DNA of 5,696 bases from the NCBI GenBank assembly GCA_023417975.1, contig JAEZDX010000271.1, forward strand, positions 1-5,696, written 5' to 3'. The notes beneath the pieces were generated by a model, which was not told where the DNA came from, made no database searches, and saw only the letters and a program-made list of their open reading frames with translations. Positions 1-5,288 of this stretch are shown here, one piece after another. Every line of letters begins with the position of its first letter. Within the stretch, counting starts at the first letter, position 1. The position numbers and the translations under genes are program-made. The stretch comes from Bacillota bacterium (GTDB lineage: Bacteria; Bacillota; Clostridia; Clostridiales; Clostridiaceae).

Positions 1-2
1 AT

Positions 3-1205
3 ATAATTGTGGGAACTCCAGGCAGGGTCATTGATCTTATGGGAAGAGGAATATTAAAATTGGAGGAAATAGATTTTCTTGTTTTAGATGAAGCAGATGA
101 AATGCTGAACATGGGATTTATAGATGATATTGAAGAAATAATAAAAAATTGCAGCAAGGAAAGGCAGACCATGTTGTTTTCAGCCACTATGCCGGATGAA
201 ATTAAAAAGCTGTCTAAAAGATATATGAAGGCTGGTACAAAGCATGTGGCAATTTTAAAAAATACTATGACGGTATCAACCGTAGAGCAATATTATTACG
301 AGATAAAAAATAGGGATAGGTTTGAATCCCTTTGCAGAATTCTTGATGTGGATGAACCTTCTGCAGCCATTATATTCTGTAAAACAAAAAAGGGCGTGGA
401 TGAGCTGGTAGAAGGATTACAAAGCAGAGGCTACAGTGCTGAGGGCATGCATGGAGATATGAATCAGAATCAAAGATTAAATACATTAAGAAAATTTAAA
501 GAAGGAAATCTTGAGTTTTTAATTGCTACAGATGTGGCAGCAAGAGGAATAGATGTAGAAAATGTCTCTCATGTTATAAATTATGACTTGCCTCAGGATG
601 TAGAATCCTATCTGCATAGGATAGGAAGAACCGGAAGAGCAAATAGAGAGGGCATTGCATATACACTTGTAACCGCAAGAGAGTACAGTACTTTGAAACA
701 TATTGAGAAGGTAACGAAAAGTAAGATTAGAAGAAGAGAAGTACCTACAATAGACGACATATTTACATCTAAATACAAAAGGATGCTGTCAAGAATAAGA
801 GAGACGTTGGAAGGTGATGAGTATAAGAGATTTATACCGTTAGCCACTGAACTTGATGAGGAATTTAATCTTATAGATATAGCTGCCGCACTAATGGATA
901 TGGTATACAATAAGGAAATCAGCTATGATTATACGGAAAACGAAATAGGCTCCGAAGGCGGATATACAAGACTATTTTTAAATGTGGGTCGTATGGATAG
1001 ACTTAATCCGAAATCACTTCTGCAATTTTTGAATGAAAATGCGGATGTAAACAGAGAAGATGTGGGAGATATAGATATATTGGAAAAGTTCTCCTTTATA
1101 AATGTAACTGAACATGCAGCGGGTTCTGTTTTAAAATACTGTAAGGGTAAGAAGATAGGAGGTCGGAAAGTAAATATCGAAGTATCCGAAAAAGCTAGAC
1201 ATTAA
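3..1205 (+). CDS. DEAD-box ATP-dependent RNA helicase with DbpA-type RNA-binding tail, 5' truncated by the window edge
   Basis: ATP-driven RNA helicase of the bacterial CshA/DeaD/DbpA group, cytoplasmic, with expected roles in ribosome assembly, RNA turnover or cold adaptation. The open frame runs in from the left edge, and 400 codons are visible. Seen in order, numbering the visible residues: motif Ib (TPGR, about 5-8), motif II DEAD (29-32), motif III SAT (60-62), motif V ATDVAARGID (175-184), and motif VI HRIGRTGR (205-212). A C-terminal segment from about 320 to the end (YTRLFLNVGR to GRKVNIEVSEK) matches the DbpA/CsdA RNA-binding domain. The missing N-terminus would carry the Q motif, Walker A (motif I) and motif Ia, roughly 120 residues. 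The GTG at base 9 is an internal valine of the conserved VGTPGR motif, not a start. The tail could make it specific for a structured RNA such as 23S rRNA, but which helicase paralogue it is cannot be told from this part. No terminator separates it from infC, so read-through into infC is possible. Confidence 0.96.
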   Translation: MIVGTPGRVIDLMGRGILKLEEIDFLVLDEADEMLNMGFIDDIEEIIKNCSKERQTMLFSATMPDEIKKLSKRYMKAGTKHVAILKNTMTVSTVEQYYYEIKNRDRFESLCRILDVDEPSAAIIFCKTKKGVDELVEGLQSRGYSAEGMHGDMNQNQRLNTLRKFKEGNLEFLIATDVAARGIDVENVSHVINYDLPQDVESYLHRIGRTGRANREGIAYTLVTAREYSTLKHIEKVTKSKIRRREVPTIDDIFTSKYKRMLSRIRETLEGDEYKRFIPLATELDEEFNLIDIAAALMDMVYNKEISYDYTENEIGSEGGYTRLFLNVGRMDRLNPKSLLQFLNENADVNREDVGDIDILEKFSFINVTEHAAGSVLKYCKGKKIGGRKVNIEVSEKARH

Positions 1206-1207
1206 AC

Positions 1208-1236
1208 TTGCAACAATGGCTGTAAAGTGATACTAT
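1208..1236 (+). promoter_or_regulatory. Predicted sigma-A promoter of infC
   Basis: The -35 TTGCAA (1208-1213) and the -10 TACTAT (1231-1236) are separated by 17 bp. A TG one base upstream of the -10 (1228-1229) makes it an extended -10. Each hexamer matches consensus at 4 of 6 positions. Transcription would start near 1243, just after the helicase stop codon, giving a leader of about 54 nt. This would let infC be expressed independently of the helicase. Confidence 0.5.
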
Positions 1237-1246
1237 TAAGTGTAAA

Positions 1247-1274
1247 GCCGTGCAGCAAAACGGTGCTGTATAGC
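1247..1274 (+). promoter_or_regulatory. Leader hairpin just upstream of the infC ribosome binding site
   Basis: GCCGTGCAGC (1247-1256) pairs with GCTGTATAGC (1265-1274) around an 8-nt loop. The stem has ten positions with one C-A mismatch and two G-U pairs. Six adenines follow instead of a U-run, so this is not an intrinsic terminator. It ends 9 nt before the Shine-Dalgarno and occupies half of the predicted leader, so it may tune translation or stability of the infC message. No known riboswitch or L20-leader pattern is recognised. Confidence 0.4.
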
Positions 1275-1283
1275 AAAAAACTT

Positions 1284-1290
1284 GGAGGTG
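1284..1290 (+). promoter_or_regulatory. Ribosome binding site that fixes the infC start at an AUU codon
   Basis: GGAGGTG is a near-perfect anti-16S match. It ends 6 nt before ATT at 1297. The in-frame TTG at 1282 and GTG at 1288 overlap or lie inside this site and cannot be the start it serves. No ATG lies in frame at a suitable distance. Confidence 0.85.
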
Positions 1291-1296
1291 TTATAT

Positions 1297-1800
1297 ATTA
1301 ATAAAGATGCATTAAAAAATGAAGGTATCAGAGTAAAAGAAGTCCGTTTGGTTGCTGGGGAAGACAGCAAAATAGTCAGTACGAGAGAAGCATTGGAAAT
1401 GGCTAGAAATGAAGAACTTGATTTAGTTATGATTTCGCCCAATGCCGTTCCGCCGGTTTGCAAAATAATGGACTACAGTAAATTTTTGTATGAGCAGACA
1501 AAGAAGCAGAAAGAGGCCAGAAAGAACCAGAAGGTTGTTAGTTTGAAGGAAGTGCGATTAAGTGCCACTATTGAAGACCATGATATTACTATAAAGGCCA
1601 ATAATGCAAAAAAGTTTTTGAATGATGGTGATAAGGTTAAAGTATCTATCAGATTCAGAGGAAGACAGAACAATTATTATAGCATCGGAACTAAAGTCTT
1701 TGACTCGTTTTTAGCTAAGATGGATGACCTTGGAGCTATTGAAAAGTCGGCTCAATTGGAAGGTAAGAATATGTTTATGATATTGGCACCTAAAAAGTAA
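1297..1800 (+). CDS. infC: Translation initiation factor IF-3, AUU start codon
   Basis: IF3 binds the 30S subunit, keeps it apart from 50S and checks start-codon and initiator-tRNA pairing. The protein is 167 residues, normal for the family. The N-terminal domain has the hallmark ISPNAVPPVCKIMDY and FLYEQ (46-67), followed by a lysine-rich linker. The C-terminal domain starts at KEVRLSATIEDHD and contains KVKVSIRFRGR (RFRGR at 119-123), ending in GKNMFMILAPKK. I place the start at ATT (1297) because it sits 6 nt after GGAGGTG and gives the usual family beginning (M)NKD. An in-frame TTG at 1282 would add five residues and lies in the Shine-Dalgarno. AUU starts on infC are known in Escherichia coli and Bacillus, where IF3 discriminates against its own start and so limits its synthesis. 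The residues after RFRGR (QNNYYSIG) differ from the commoner E-x-x-H type, so this could be a second IF3 paralogue. A terminator follows 19 nt after the stop, and no rpmI or rplT is present. Confidence 0.97.
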   Translation: MNKDALKNEGIRVKEVRLVAGEDSKIVSTREALEMARNEELDLVMISPNAVPPVCKIMDYSKFLYEQTKKQKEARKNQKVVSLKEVRLSATIEDHDITIKANNAKKFLNDGDKVKVSIRFRGRQNNYYSIGTKVFDSFLAKMDDLGAIEKSAQLEGKNMFMILAPKK

Positions 1801-1819
1801 TTTATATAGATTAGCTTTA

Positions 1820-1861
1820 AAAGACATTAAGGAGAAAATTCCTTGATGCCTTTATTTTTTT
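1820..1861 (+). terminator. Rho-independent terminator after infC
   Basis: The 14-position stem pairs 1820-1833 (AAAGACATTAAGGA) with 1840-1853 (TCCTTGATGCCTTT). It has one A-C mismatch, one U-G pair and a 6-nt loop (GAAAAT). ATTTTTTT follows at 1854-1861. It makes infC the last gene of its transcript. Confidence 0.88.
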
Positions 1862-2012
1862 GTAAAGGAAGAATAAAATATACTCTTATTTATAGGAGTT
1901 TAGTATTAATTCATGCAAACTGTAACTTGTATTGCAGCATATCATATATTAAATTATGGGGAAGCATTTACATCATTTGGGGACAGCACTAATTATTGAA
2001 AGGAGCTAATTT

Positions 2013-3341
2013 ATGGAGAATATTTCAGAAAGCATAACCCCAAAAGTGGAAGAAGCTGCAAAAGATGTAAAGATAGGAGCTCTCTATCCGTTAACAGGGC
2101 CGGGAGCAGCCGTAGGAAAATCAATTATCCAGGCTTTAGAATTGGCGACAGAAATTATAAATAATCATTATGACTTAAATCTTCCTTTAGCACATAGTGA
2201 AGGTCTATCAAACCTGAATAACAGAGAGATAAAATTGATAATTGCAGATACAAAAGGAGACCCCGTTATAGGTCAGAGGGAAGCAATACGCTTAATTGAG
2301 GAGGAGGGAGTAGTCGCACTCATAGGAGCATACGACAGTAATGTTACAGAATTGGCTTCCATACAGGCTGAAGCTTTAAAGGTGCCCTTTGTCACACCTT
2401 CGGCATCGGCACATTCTCTTACTCAAAGAGGTTTCAAATGGTTTTTTAGAACACAAGCGGATGACATAATGTACACAAAACTAATCTTTGACTTCTTTAA
2501 ATATCTGCAGGAACGGGGTAAAGGTGTTTCGCCTTTAGCTATATTAAGTGACAACAGTATGACAAGTATTGAGGCTGATGAGACTGAATTGAATTTTATT
2601 AGAAGATCCGGATACAGCGTTGATACAGTGCAAATTTATAGTGAATATACAAAATCAATATTACCGGAAATAGAGCACATAAAAAACTCAGAGGCTAAGG
2701 TAATGCTTGTACAGCAACAGCTTTTGTCAGATGCTGTTTGGACTGTGAGAATTATGAGACATTTAAATTTCTTTCCGGATGGTTTTGTAGCGCAAGATGC
2801 AGCCTTTGCTCAGCCAGAGTTCATTGAAATACTGGGAAGTGATAGTGACTATATTATAAGCAGATTGGCATGGAGTACGGGAGTAGGTAAGAAAAAAGAA
2901 TTGGCTGCTCAAGTAAACAGGTTATATTTTGAGAAATATGGTACTGATTTAAATGATGCTAATGCTAGAGAATTTACGGGATTGTTTGTTCTTGCGGCTG
3001 CAATAAATAGTGCAGGTTCTACTAATAATTATGCAATTAGAGATGCCCTTCGAAGCACTAATATACCGGGGACCAGACTTATCATGCCATGGCAGGGAGT
3101 AAGATTTGATAGAAATGGACAGAATATTCAAGCTGCCGGTTTGATAGCTCAAATAGTTGAAGGTAAATACAAGATAGTTTGGCCGATGAAATATGCTGAA
3201 GCAGAAGTTATTTGGCCGGCACCTCCTTGGATTGTTCATAAAAATGAAGAAGAACAGGTAGTTGAACAAAAAAATGAGGAAATGGAAGAACAGCAGGAAA
3301 TTGAAAACGAAGTAGATAAAGAAGATAATGGAGAGGTATAA
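2013..3341 (+). CDS. Branched-chain amino acid type ABC substrate-binding-fold protein without a signal peptide, acidic C-tail
   Basis: Two-lobed type I periplasmic-binding-protein fold (Peripla_BP_6, LivJ/UrtA-like), 442 residues. Seen: first strand and ligand loop VKIGALYPLTGPGAAVG (19-35), DTKGDP (79-84), IGAYDSNVT (104-112), VPFVTPSASAHSLTQRG (124-140) and FKWFFRT (141-147), then a second lobe ending near APPW (403-406). Such proteins bind amino acids, urea, amides or related small ligands for an ABC importer or act as sensors. The start at 2013 follows AAAGGAG by 7 nt, with an in-frame TAA at 2007 just upstream, so no longer N-terminus exists. Residues 1-18 (MENISESITPKVEEAAKD) are polar, with no hydrophobic core and no lipobox cysteine. 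This is odd, because Gram-positive members are normally lipoproteins. Residues 410-442 hold 15 Glu/Asp. No permease or ATPase genes lie nearby. It may act in the cytoplasm or be a signal-less paralogue; the ligand cannot be told. Confidence 0.88.
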   Translation: MENISESITPKVEEAAKDVKIGALYPLTGPGAAVGKSIIQALELATEIINNHYDLNLPLAHSEGLSNLNNREIKLIIADTKGDPVIGQREAIRLIEEEGVVALIGAYDSNVTELASIQAEALKVPFVTPSASAHSLTQRGFKWFFRTQADDIMYTKLIFDFFKYLQERGKGVSPLAILSDNSMTSIEADETELNFIRRSGYSVDTVQIYSEYTKSILPEIEHIKNSEAKVMLVQQQLLSDAVWTVRIMRHLNFFPDGFVAQDAAFAQPEFIEILGSDSDYIISRLAWSTGVGKKKELAAQVNRLYFEKYGTDLNDANAREFTGLFVLAAAINSAGSTNNYAIRDALRSTNIPGTRLIMPWQGVRFDRNGQNIQAAGLIAQIVEGKYKIVWPMKYAEAEVIWPAPPWIVHKNEEEQVVEQKNEEMEEQQEIENEVDKEDNGEV

Positions 3342-3355
3342 AAGCCTCTCTTTTT
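3331..3355 (+). terminator. Rho-independent terminator overlapping the end of the binding-protein gene
   Basis: GAGAGG (3331-3336) pairs perfectly with CCTCTC (3345-3350) across an 8-nt loop, and TTTTT follows (3351-3355). The left arm lies inside the last codons and the stop codon is in the loop, so the transcript ends within about 15 nt of the coding end. Confidence 0.8.
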
Positions 3356-3360
3356 AATTG

Positions 3361-3389
3361 TAAGAAAAATCAATTAATGAATGTATAAT
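3361..3389 (+). promoter_or_regulatory. Candidate promoter of the 70-residue protein gene
   Basis: A perfect -10 TATAAT lies at 3384-3389. At 17 bp upstream the -35 is poor (TAAGAA, 3361-3366), and a better TTGTAA (3358-3363) is 20 bp away. It lies between the preceding terminator and the gene, where a promoter is needed. The -10 is clear but the -35 is not. Confidence 0.35.
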
Positions 3390-3440
3390 GGGACTTCCTG
3401 AAAAGTATACTATAGATGTTTGAGGTGCTACAAAATAATA

Positions 3441-3446
3441 AGGAGG
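3441..3446 (+). promoter_or_regulatory. Ribosome binding site deciding the start of the small gene
   Basis: AGGAGG ends 8 nt before the ATG at 3455. The longer in-frame start at 3416 has no comparable site upstream and would place this sequence inside the coding region, so the shorter protein is preferred. Confidence 0.8.
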
Positions 3447-3454
3447 CTCATATT

Positions 3455-3667
3455 ATGCAGGAAAAAAGTCATGTAGATCCGGCAAAGCTGGATAAGGTTC
3501 CTTCCCACACTCCTTTTGAATATAAGGACGTTGTTTCGGATGAATTTGCTGAAGATAATCATACTGAAGACGGAAAGAGGTTTAAGGCTGAAGTGGAGAG
3601 CGGAAAGTATGATAATGTAGAAATAGATAAAGACAACGGAAGCAGGTTGGTATATAGAAAAAGATAA
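3455..3667 (+). CDS. Small charged hypothetical protein, 70 residues
   Basis: I do not recognise this protein. It has an excellent Shine-Dalgarno, a candidate promoter and its own terminator, so it is very likely a real gene. The product (begins MQEKSHVDPAKLDK, ends SRLVYRKR) is strongly hydrophilic, rich in Asp, Glu, Lys and Arg. It has no cysteine, tryptophan, membrane segment or signal peptide. The N-terminal half is acidic (DVVSDEFAEDNHTED) and the extreme C-terminus basic (YRKR). Such composition suggests a soluble, possibly partly disordered protein, but no function can be assigned. An in-frame ATG at 3416 would add 13 residues (MFEVLQNN and so on) but lacks a ribosome binding site. It sits alone between the binding-protein gene and the convergent acetyltransferase gene. 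Confidence 0.75.
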   Translation: MQEKSHVDPAKLDKVPSHTPFEYKDVVSDEFAEDNHTEDGKRFKAEVESGKYDNVEIDKDNGSRLVYRKR

Positions 3668-3673
3668 ATTATA

Positions 3674-3725
3674 AAGGCGTATTGCAAGGTTTTGTAACCA
3701 CAATACGCCTTAAGTTTATAATTTT
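3674..3725 (+). terminator. Hairpin terminator between convergent genes, possibly bidirectional
   Basis: AAGGCGTATTG (3674-3684) pairs perfectly with CAATACGCCTT (3701-3711), and an inner GGTT/AACC stem (3688-3691 with 3696-3699) caps it with a TTGT loop. On the plus strand an interrupted T-rich tract follows, ending in TTTTT at 3721-3725. On the minus strand the stem is followed by a weak T/A tract. It begins 6 nt after the small gene's stop and lies 35 bp from the convergent acetyltransferase stop, so it may serve both. Confidence 0.78.
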
Positions 3726-3745
3726 TGTTGTGATATAAGTACGAA

Positions 3746-4270
3746 CTAATCGTATAATCTTTTCCCTAGTATTATCAAATCCCTTTCTACGCCGTCAAGT
3801 TCAGCCACTCTAGGCATTACAGCCCAATTCTCGAATCCAAAGGAATAAAACAATTTTAGGCTTGGCTCATTATGACCGAAAATAAAACCCAGAGTAGATT
3901 TTATATCTAATTTAGGGCACTCCTCCAACGCCTTTTGAAGTAACACTCGTCCAAGGCCAAGCTTTCTGTAATTCTGGGAAACATATATGCTTATTTCTGC
4001 TGTATGGTTATAGGCTGGACGTCCATAGAAGGATTGAAAGCTGAGCCAACCGCATATTTCACCATTTCTTTCCGACACCCACATAGGTCTGAAATTAGGA
4101 GTATGATCATAAAACCATTTTTCTCGGCTTTGAACTGAAACGGGTTCCAAATCAGCTGTAACCATTCTTCCAGGTATAGTTGAATTATAGATATCTACTA
4201 TTGCCGGTAAATCTTCAATAACTGCATTTCTTATTATGATTGAACTCTTATCCTTTAATTCAATTGCCAT
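3746..4270 (-). CDS. GNAT N-acetyltransferase of the phosphinothricin/methionine sulfoximine type (YwnH/MnaT-like)
   Basis: Cytoplasmic acetyl-CoA-dependent N-acetyltransferase, 174 residues, the full length of the PAT (COG1247) family. Members acetylate phosphinothricin, methionine sulfoximine or methionine sulfone, or related amino acids, usually as detoxification. Seen: N-terminal IRNAVIEDLPAIVDIYNSTI (13-32), the family signature TADLEPVSVQSREKWF (38-53), SFYGRPAYNHTAEISIYV (80-97), the acetyl-CoA pyrophosphate loop R-K-L-G-L-G (102-107), FGHNEPS (131-137) and the closing DLIILGKRL. By memory it is closest to Bacillus YwnH. I choose the ATG at 4270 because GAGGTGA lies just upstream. The ATG at 4291 would add seven residues (MFLRGDF) and bury that site. 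It is divergent from the DUF2087 regulator and shares its promoter region. The actual substrate is not readable from sequence, and the family annotation as herbicide resistance is often nominal. Confidence 0.93.
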   Translation of the reverse strand: MAIELKDKSSIIIRNAVIEDLPAIVDIYNSTIPGRMVTADLEPVSVQSREKWFYDHTPNFRPMWVSERNGEICGWLSFQSFYGRPAYNHTAEISIYVSQNYRKLGLGRVLLQKALEECPKLDIKSTLGFIFGHNEPSLKLFYSFGFENWAVMPRVAELDGVERDLIILGKRLYD

Positions 4271-4273
4271 AAA

Positions 4274-4279
4274 ATCACC
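4274..4279 (-). promoter_or_regulatory. Ribosome binding site deciding the acetyltransferase start
   Basis: On the minus strand GAGGTGA is followed by TTTT and then ATG (4268-4270), with about 7 nt from the GAGG core to the start. It lies inside the frame that would open at 4291, which supports the shorter protein. Confidence 0.75.
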
Positions 4280-4383
4280 TCGTAAAAACATATAACGTAA
4301 AATTACTATCGGTACATATTTGTATATAGATATCCAACTTCAACTATAAATTAAGTTTACGTATTGGAACCCTATAATTTCTT

Positions 4384-4422
4384 CAATTATATCATTGTAA
4401 ATGAAAATTGGCTATATAATTG
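4384..4422. repeat. Nine-bp inverted repeat spanning the acetyltransferase promoter
   Basis: CAATTATAT (4384-4392) is the exact reverse complement of ATATAATTG (4414-4422), with a 21-bp spacer. The arms cover the minus-strand -10 and touch both -35 elements. The arms are almost pure A/T, so chance is a real alternative. The right arm also contains a plus-strand TATAAT (4415-4420) without a good -35. Confidence 0.35.
4386..4414 (-). promoter_or_regulatory. Predicted promoter of the acetyltransferase gene
   Basis: Read on the minus strand, a perfect -10 TATAAT (4386-4391) with an extended TG one base upstream (4393-4394) lies 17 bp from TAGCCA (4409-4414), which matches 4 of 6 of the -35 consensus. 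Transcription would start near 4379, leaving a leader of roughly 110 nt. Its -35 is 5 bp from the -35 of the oppositely directed regulator promoter. Confidence 0.5.
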
Positions 4423-4448
4423 ACAATATATAAACATGATGATAATAT
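4420..4448 (+). promoter_or_regulatory. Predicted sigma-A promoter of the DUF2087 regulator gene
   Basis: A perfect -35 TTGACA (4420-4425) is 17 bp from TAATAT (4443-4448), which has an extended TG one base upstream (4440-4441). GATAAT at 4441-4446, with a 15-bp spacer, is a less likely alternative -10. Transcription would begin near 4455, about 30 nt before the start codon. Confidence 0.65.
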
Positions 4449-4457
4449 GTTTATATA
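4427..4457. promoter_or_regulatory. Candidate operator: perfect 11-bp inverted repeat over the regulator promoter
   Basis: TATATAAACAT (4427-4437) and ATGTTTATATA (4447-4457) are exact reverse complements separated by nine bases. The arm centres are 20 bp apart, close to two helical turns, as expected for a dimeric repressor. The site covers the spacer, the -10 and the predicted start point of the regulator promoter, so binding should block it. Because it mostly precedes the transcript, an RNA hairpin is less likely. The natural candidate binder is the adjacent HTH protein (autorepression), by inference only. Confidence 0.6.
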
Positions 4458-4485
4458 ATTAATAAACAAAGAGTGGTGAAGTTTG

Positions 4486-5271
4486 ATGGATATTAATGAG
4501 GTGTTTTGGCAGAGTAGTTTGGACAATGTAAAAAAAGGATATATTTTTTCTGAAACCAAGGGGGAATATATATGTCTTTTGTGCGGAGAAATATTTGAAG
4601 AAGGCTTTATATATAATCTGAATGAGAAATTTATGACAGCTGAAAAGGCTGTAAAAGAGCATATTTTCCATAAGCATGGATCAGTATTGGAGTATCTGTT
4701 GAATATGGATAAGAAATATACCGGTATTACGGATATTCAGAAGGAGTTAATTACCATGTTCTCTAAAGGGGTATCCGATAAAGAAATTGCAAGGTTACAG
4801 CAAAGCAGTGACTCTACAATAAGAACACAGAGGTTCGCCCTCAGAGAAAAGGCAAAACAGGCAAAAATCTATCTTTCAATAATTGAGCTCATGGAACAGG
4901 AAATGAATAAGGAACCTCACGGAAAAACTGTAAGGAATAAAGAGAAGCTAATAGAAATTCATAGAGGGGCAAAAATGGTAGATGAACGCTATGCTATAAC
5001 AAATGAAGAAAAAGAAATAACAATAAAGACTTATTTTCTAAAGAGTGAAAGTCTGAAACTAAAGAGTTTTCCTACGAAGGAGAAAAAGAAGATAGTAGTT
5101 CTTCAAAAAATTGCGGAGCAATTTAAATTAGGTATTAAGTATTCCGAAGCAGAAGTCAACGGAATACTAAAAGACATATATGAAGATTTTGCTACTATAC
5201 GGAGATATCTCATAGAATATGGATTTATGGACAGGACAAAGGATTGCAGTGAATATTGGATTAACGGATAA
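4486..5271 (+). CDS. Transcriptional regulator: zinc-finger-like N-terminus, LuxR-type HTH, C-terminal DUF2087
   Basis: Probable DNA-binding regulator, 261 residues, soluble. Domains seen: an N-terminal conserved region (VFWQSSLDNVKKGYIF) with a likely zinc site made of CLLC (C30, C33) and the later histidines in EHIFHKHG (H59 and H64, with H62 nearby); a LuxR-like helix-turn-helix at about 80-125 (TDIQKELITMFSKGVSDKEIA, then STIRTQRFALREKAKQAK); a linker with the family motif MVDERYAIT (164-172); and DUF2087 at about 192-260 (SFPTKEK, YSEAEVNGIL, FATIRRYLIEYGFMDR, SEYW). This layout is a conserved Firmicutes family of unknown target. I use ATG 4486, preceded by GGTGA at 6 nt; the TTG just before it is only 3 nt from that site. 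It is divergent from the acetyltransferase, its promoter overlaps a strong inverted repeat, and a second DUF2087 gene follows 61 bp downstream. Autoregulation is plausible but inferred. The signal it senses is unknown. Confidence 0.88.
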   Translation: MDINEVFWQSSLDNVKKGYIFSETKGEYICLLCGEIFEEGFIYNLNEKFMTAEKAVKEHIFHKHGSVLEYLLNMDKKYTGITDIQKELITMFSKGVSDKEIARLQQSSDSTIRTQRFALREKAKQAKIYLSIIELMEQEMNKEPHGKTVRNKEKLIEIHRGAKMVDERYAITNEEKEITIKTYFLKSESLKLKSFPTKEKKKIVVLQKIAEQFKLGIKYSEAEVNGILKDIYEDFATIRRYLIEYGFMDRTKDCSEYWING

Positions 5272-5288
5272 ATTCATTTGGGACTCAC

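Noticed and set aside
9..11. GTG as a start codon for the helicase
   Set aside because: The frame is open to the window edge, and this valine is the first residue of the conserved VGTPGR motif, so the real start lies outside the window.
608..910. Minus-strand open frames inside the helicase gene, and similar ones inside infC, the binding-protein gene, the small gene and the regulator
   Set aside because: They lie fully within well-supported genes, have no ribosome binding sites I can see, and encode no recognisable domains. They are antisense shadows.
1216..1230. A four-codon open frame (ATG GCT GTA AAG TGA) before infC
   Set aside because: It has no ribosome binding site and overlaps the predicted promoter, so it would not be in the infC transcript.
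1207..1296. An L20-type autoregulatory leader for infC
   Set aside because: The leader is too short, and rpmI and rplT, the genes that such a leader would control with infC, are not downstream.
1913..1999. A 28-codon open frame (MQTVTCIAAYHIL and on) in the gap before the binding-protein gene
   Set aside because: The nearest AGGAG is 14 nt from the ATG, too far, and the peptide has no recognisable features and no signal-peptide character. It could be a leader peptide but nothing supports that.
4295..4362. ACGTAAA and TTTACGT inverted repeat in the acetyltransferase leader
   Set aside because: Only 7 bp with a 54-bp spacer in AT-rich DNA; it does not extend and is probably chance.
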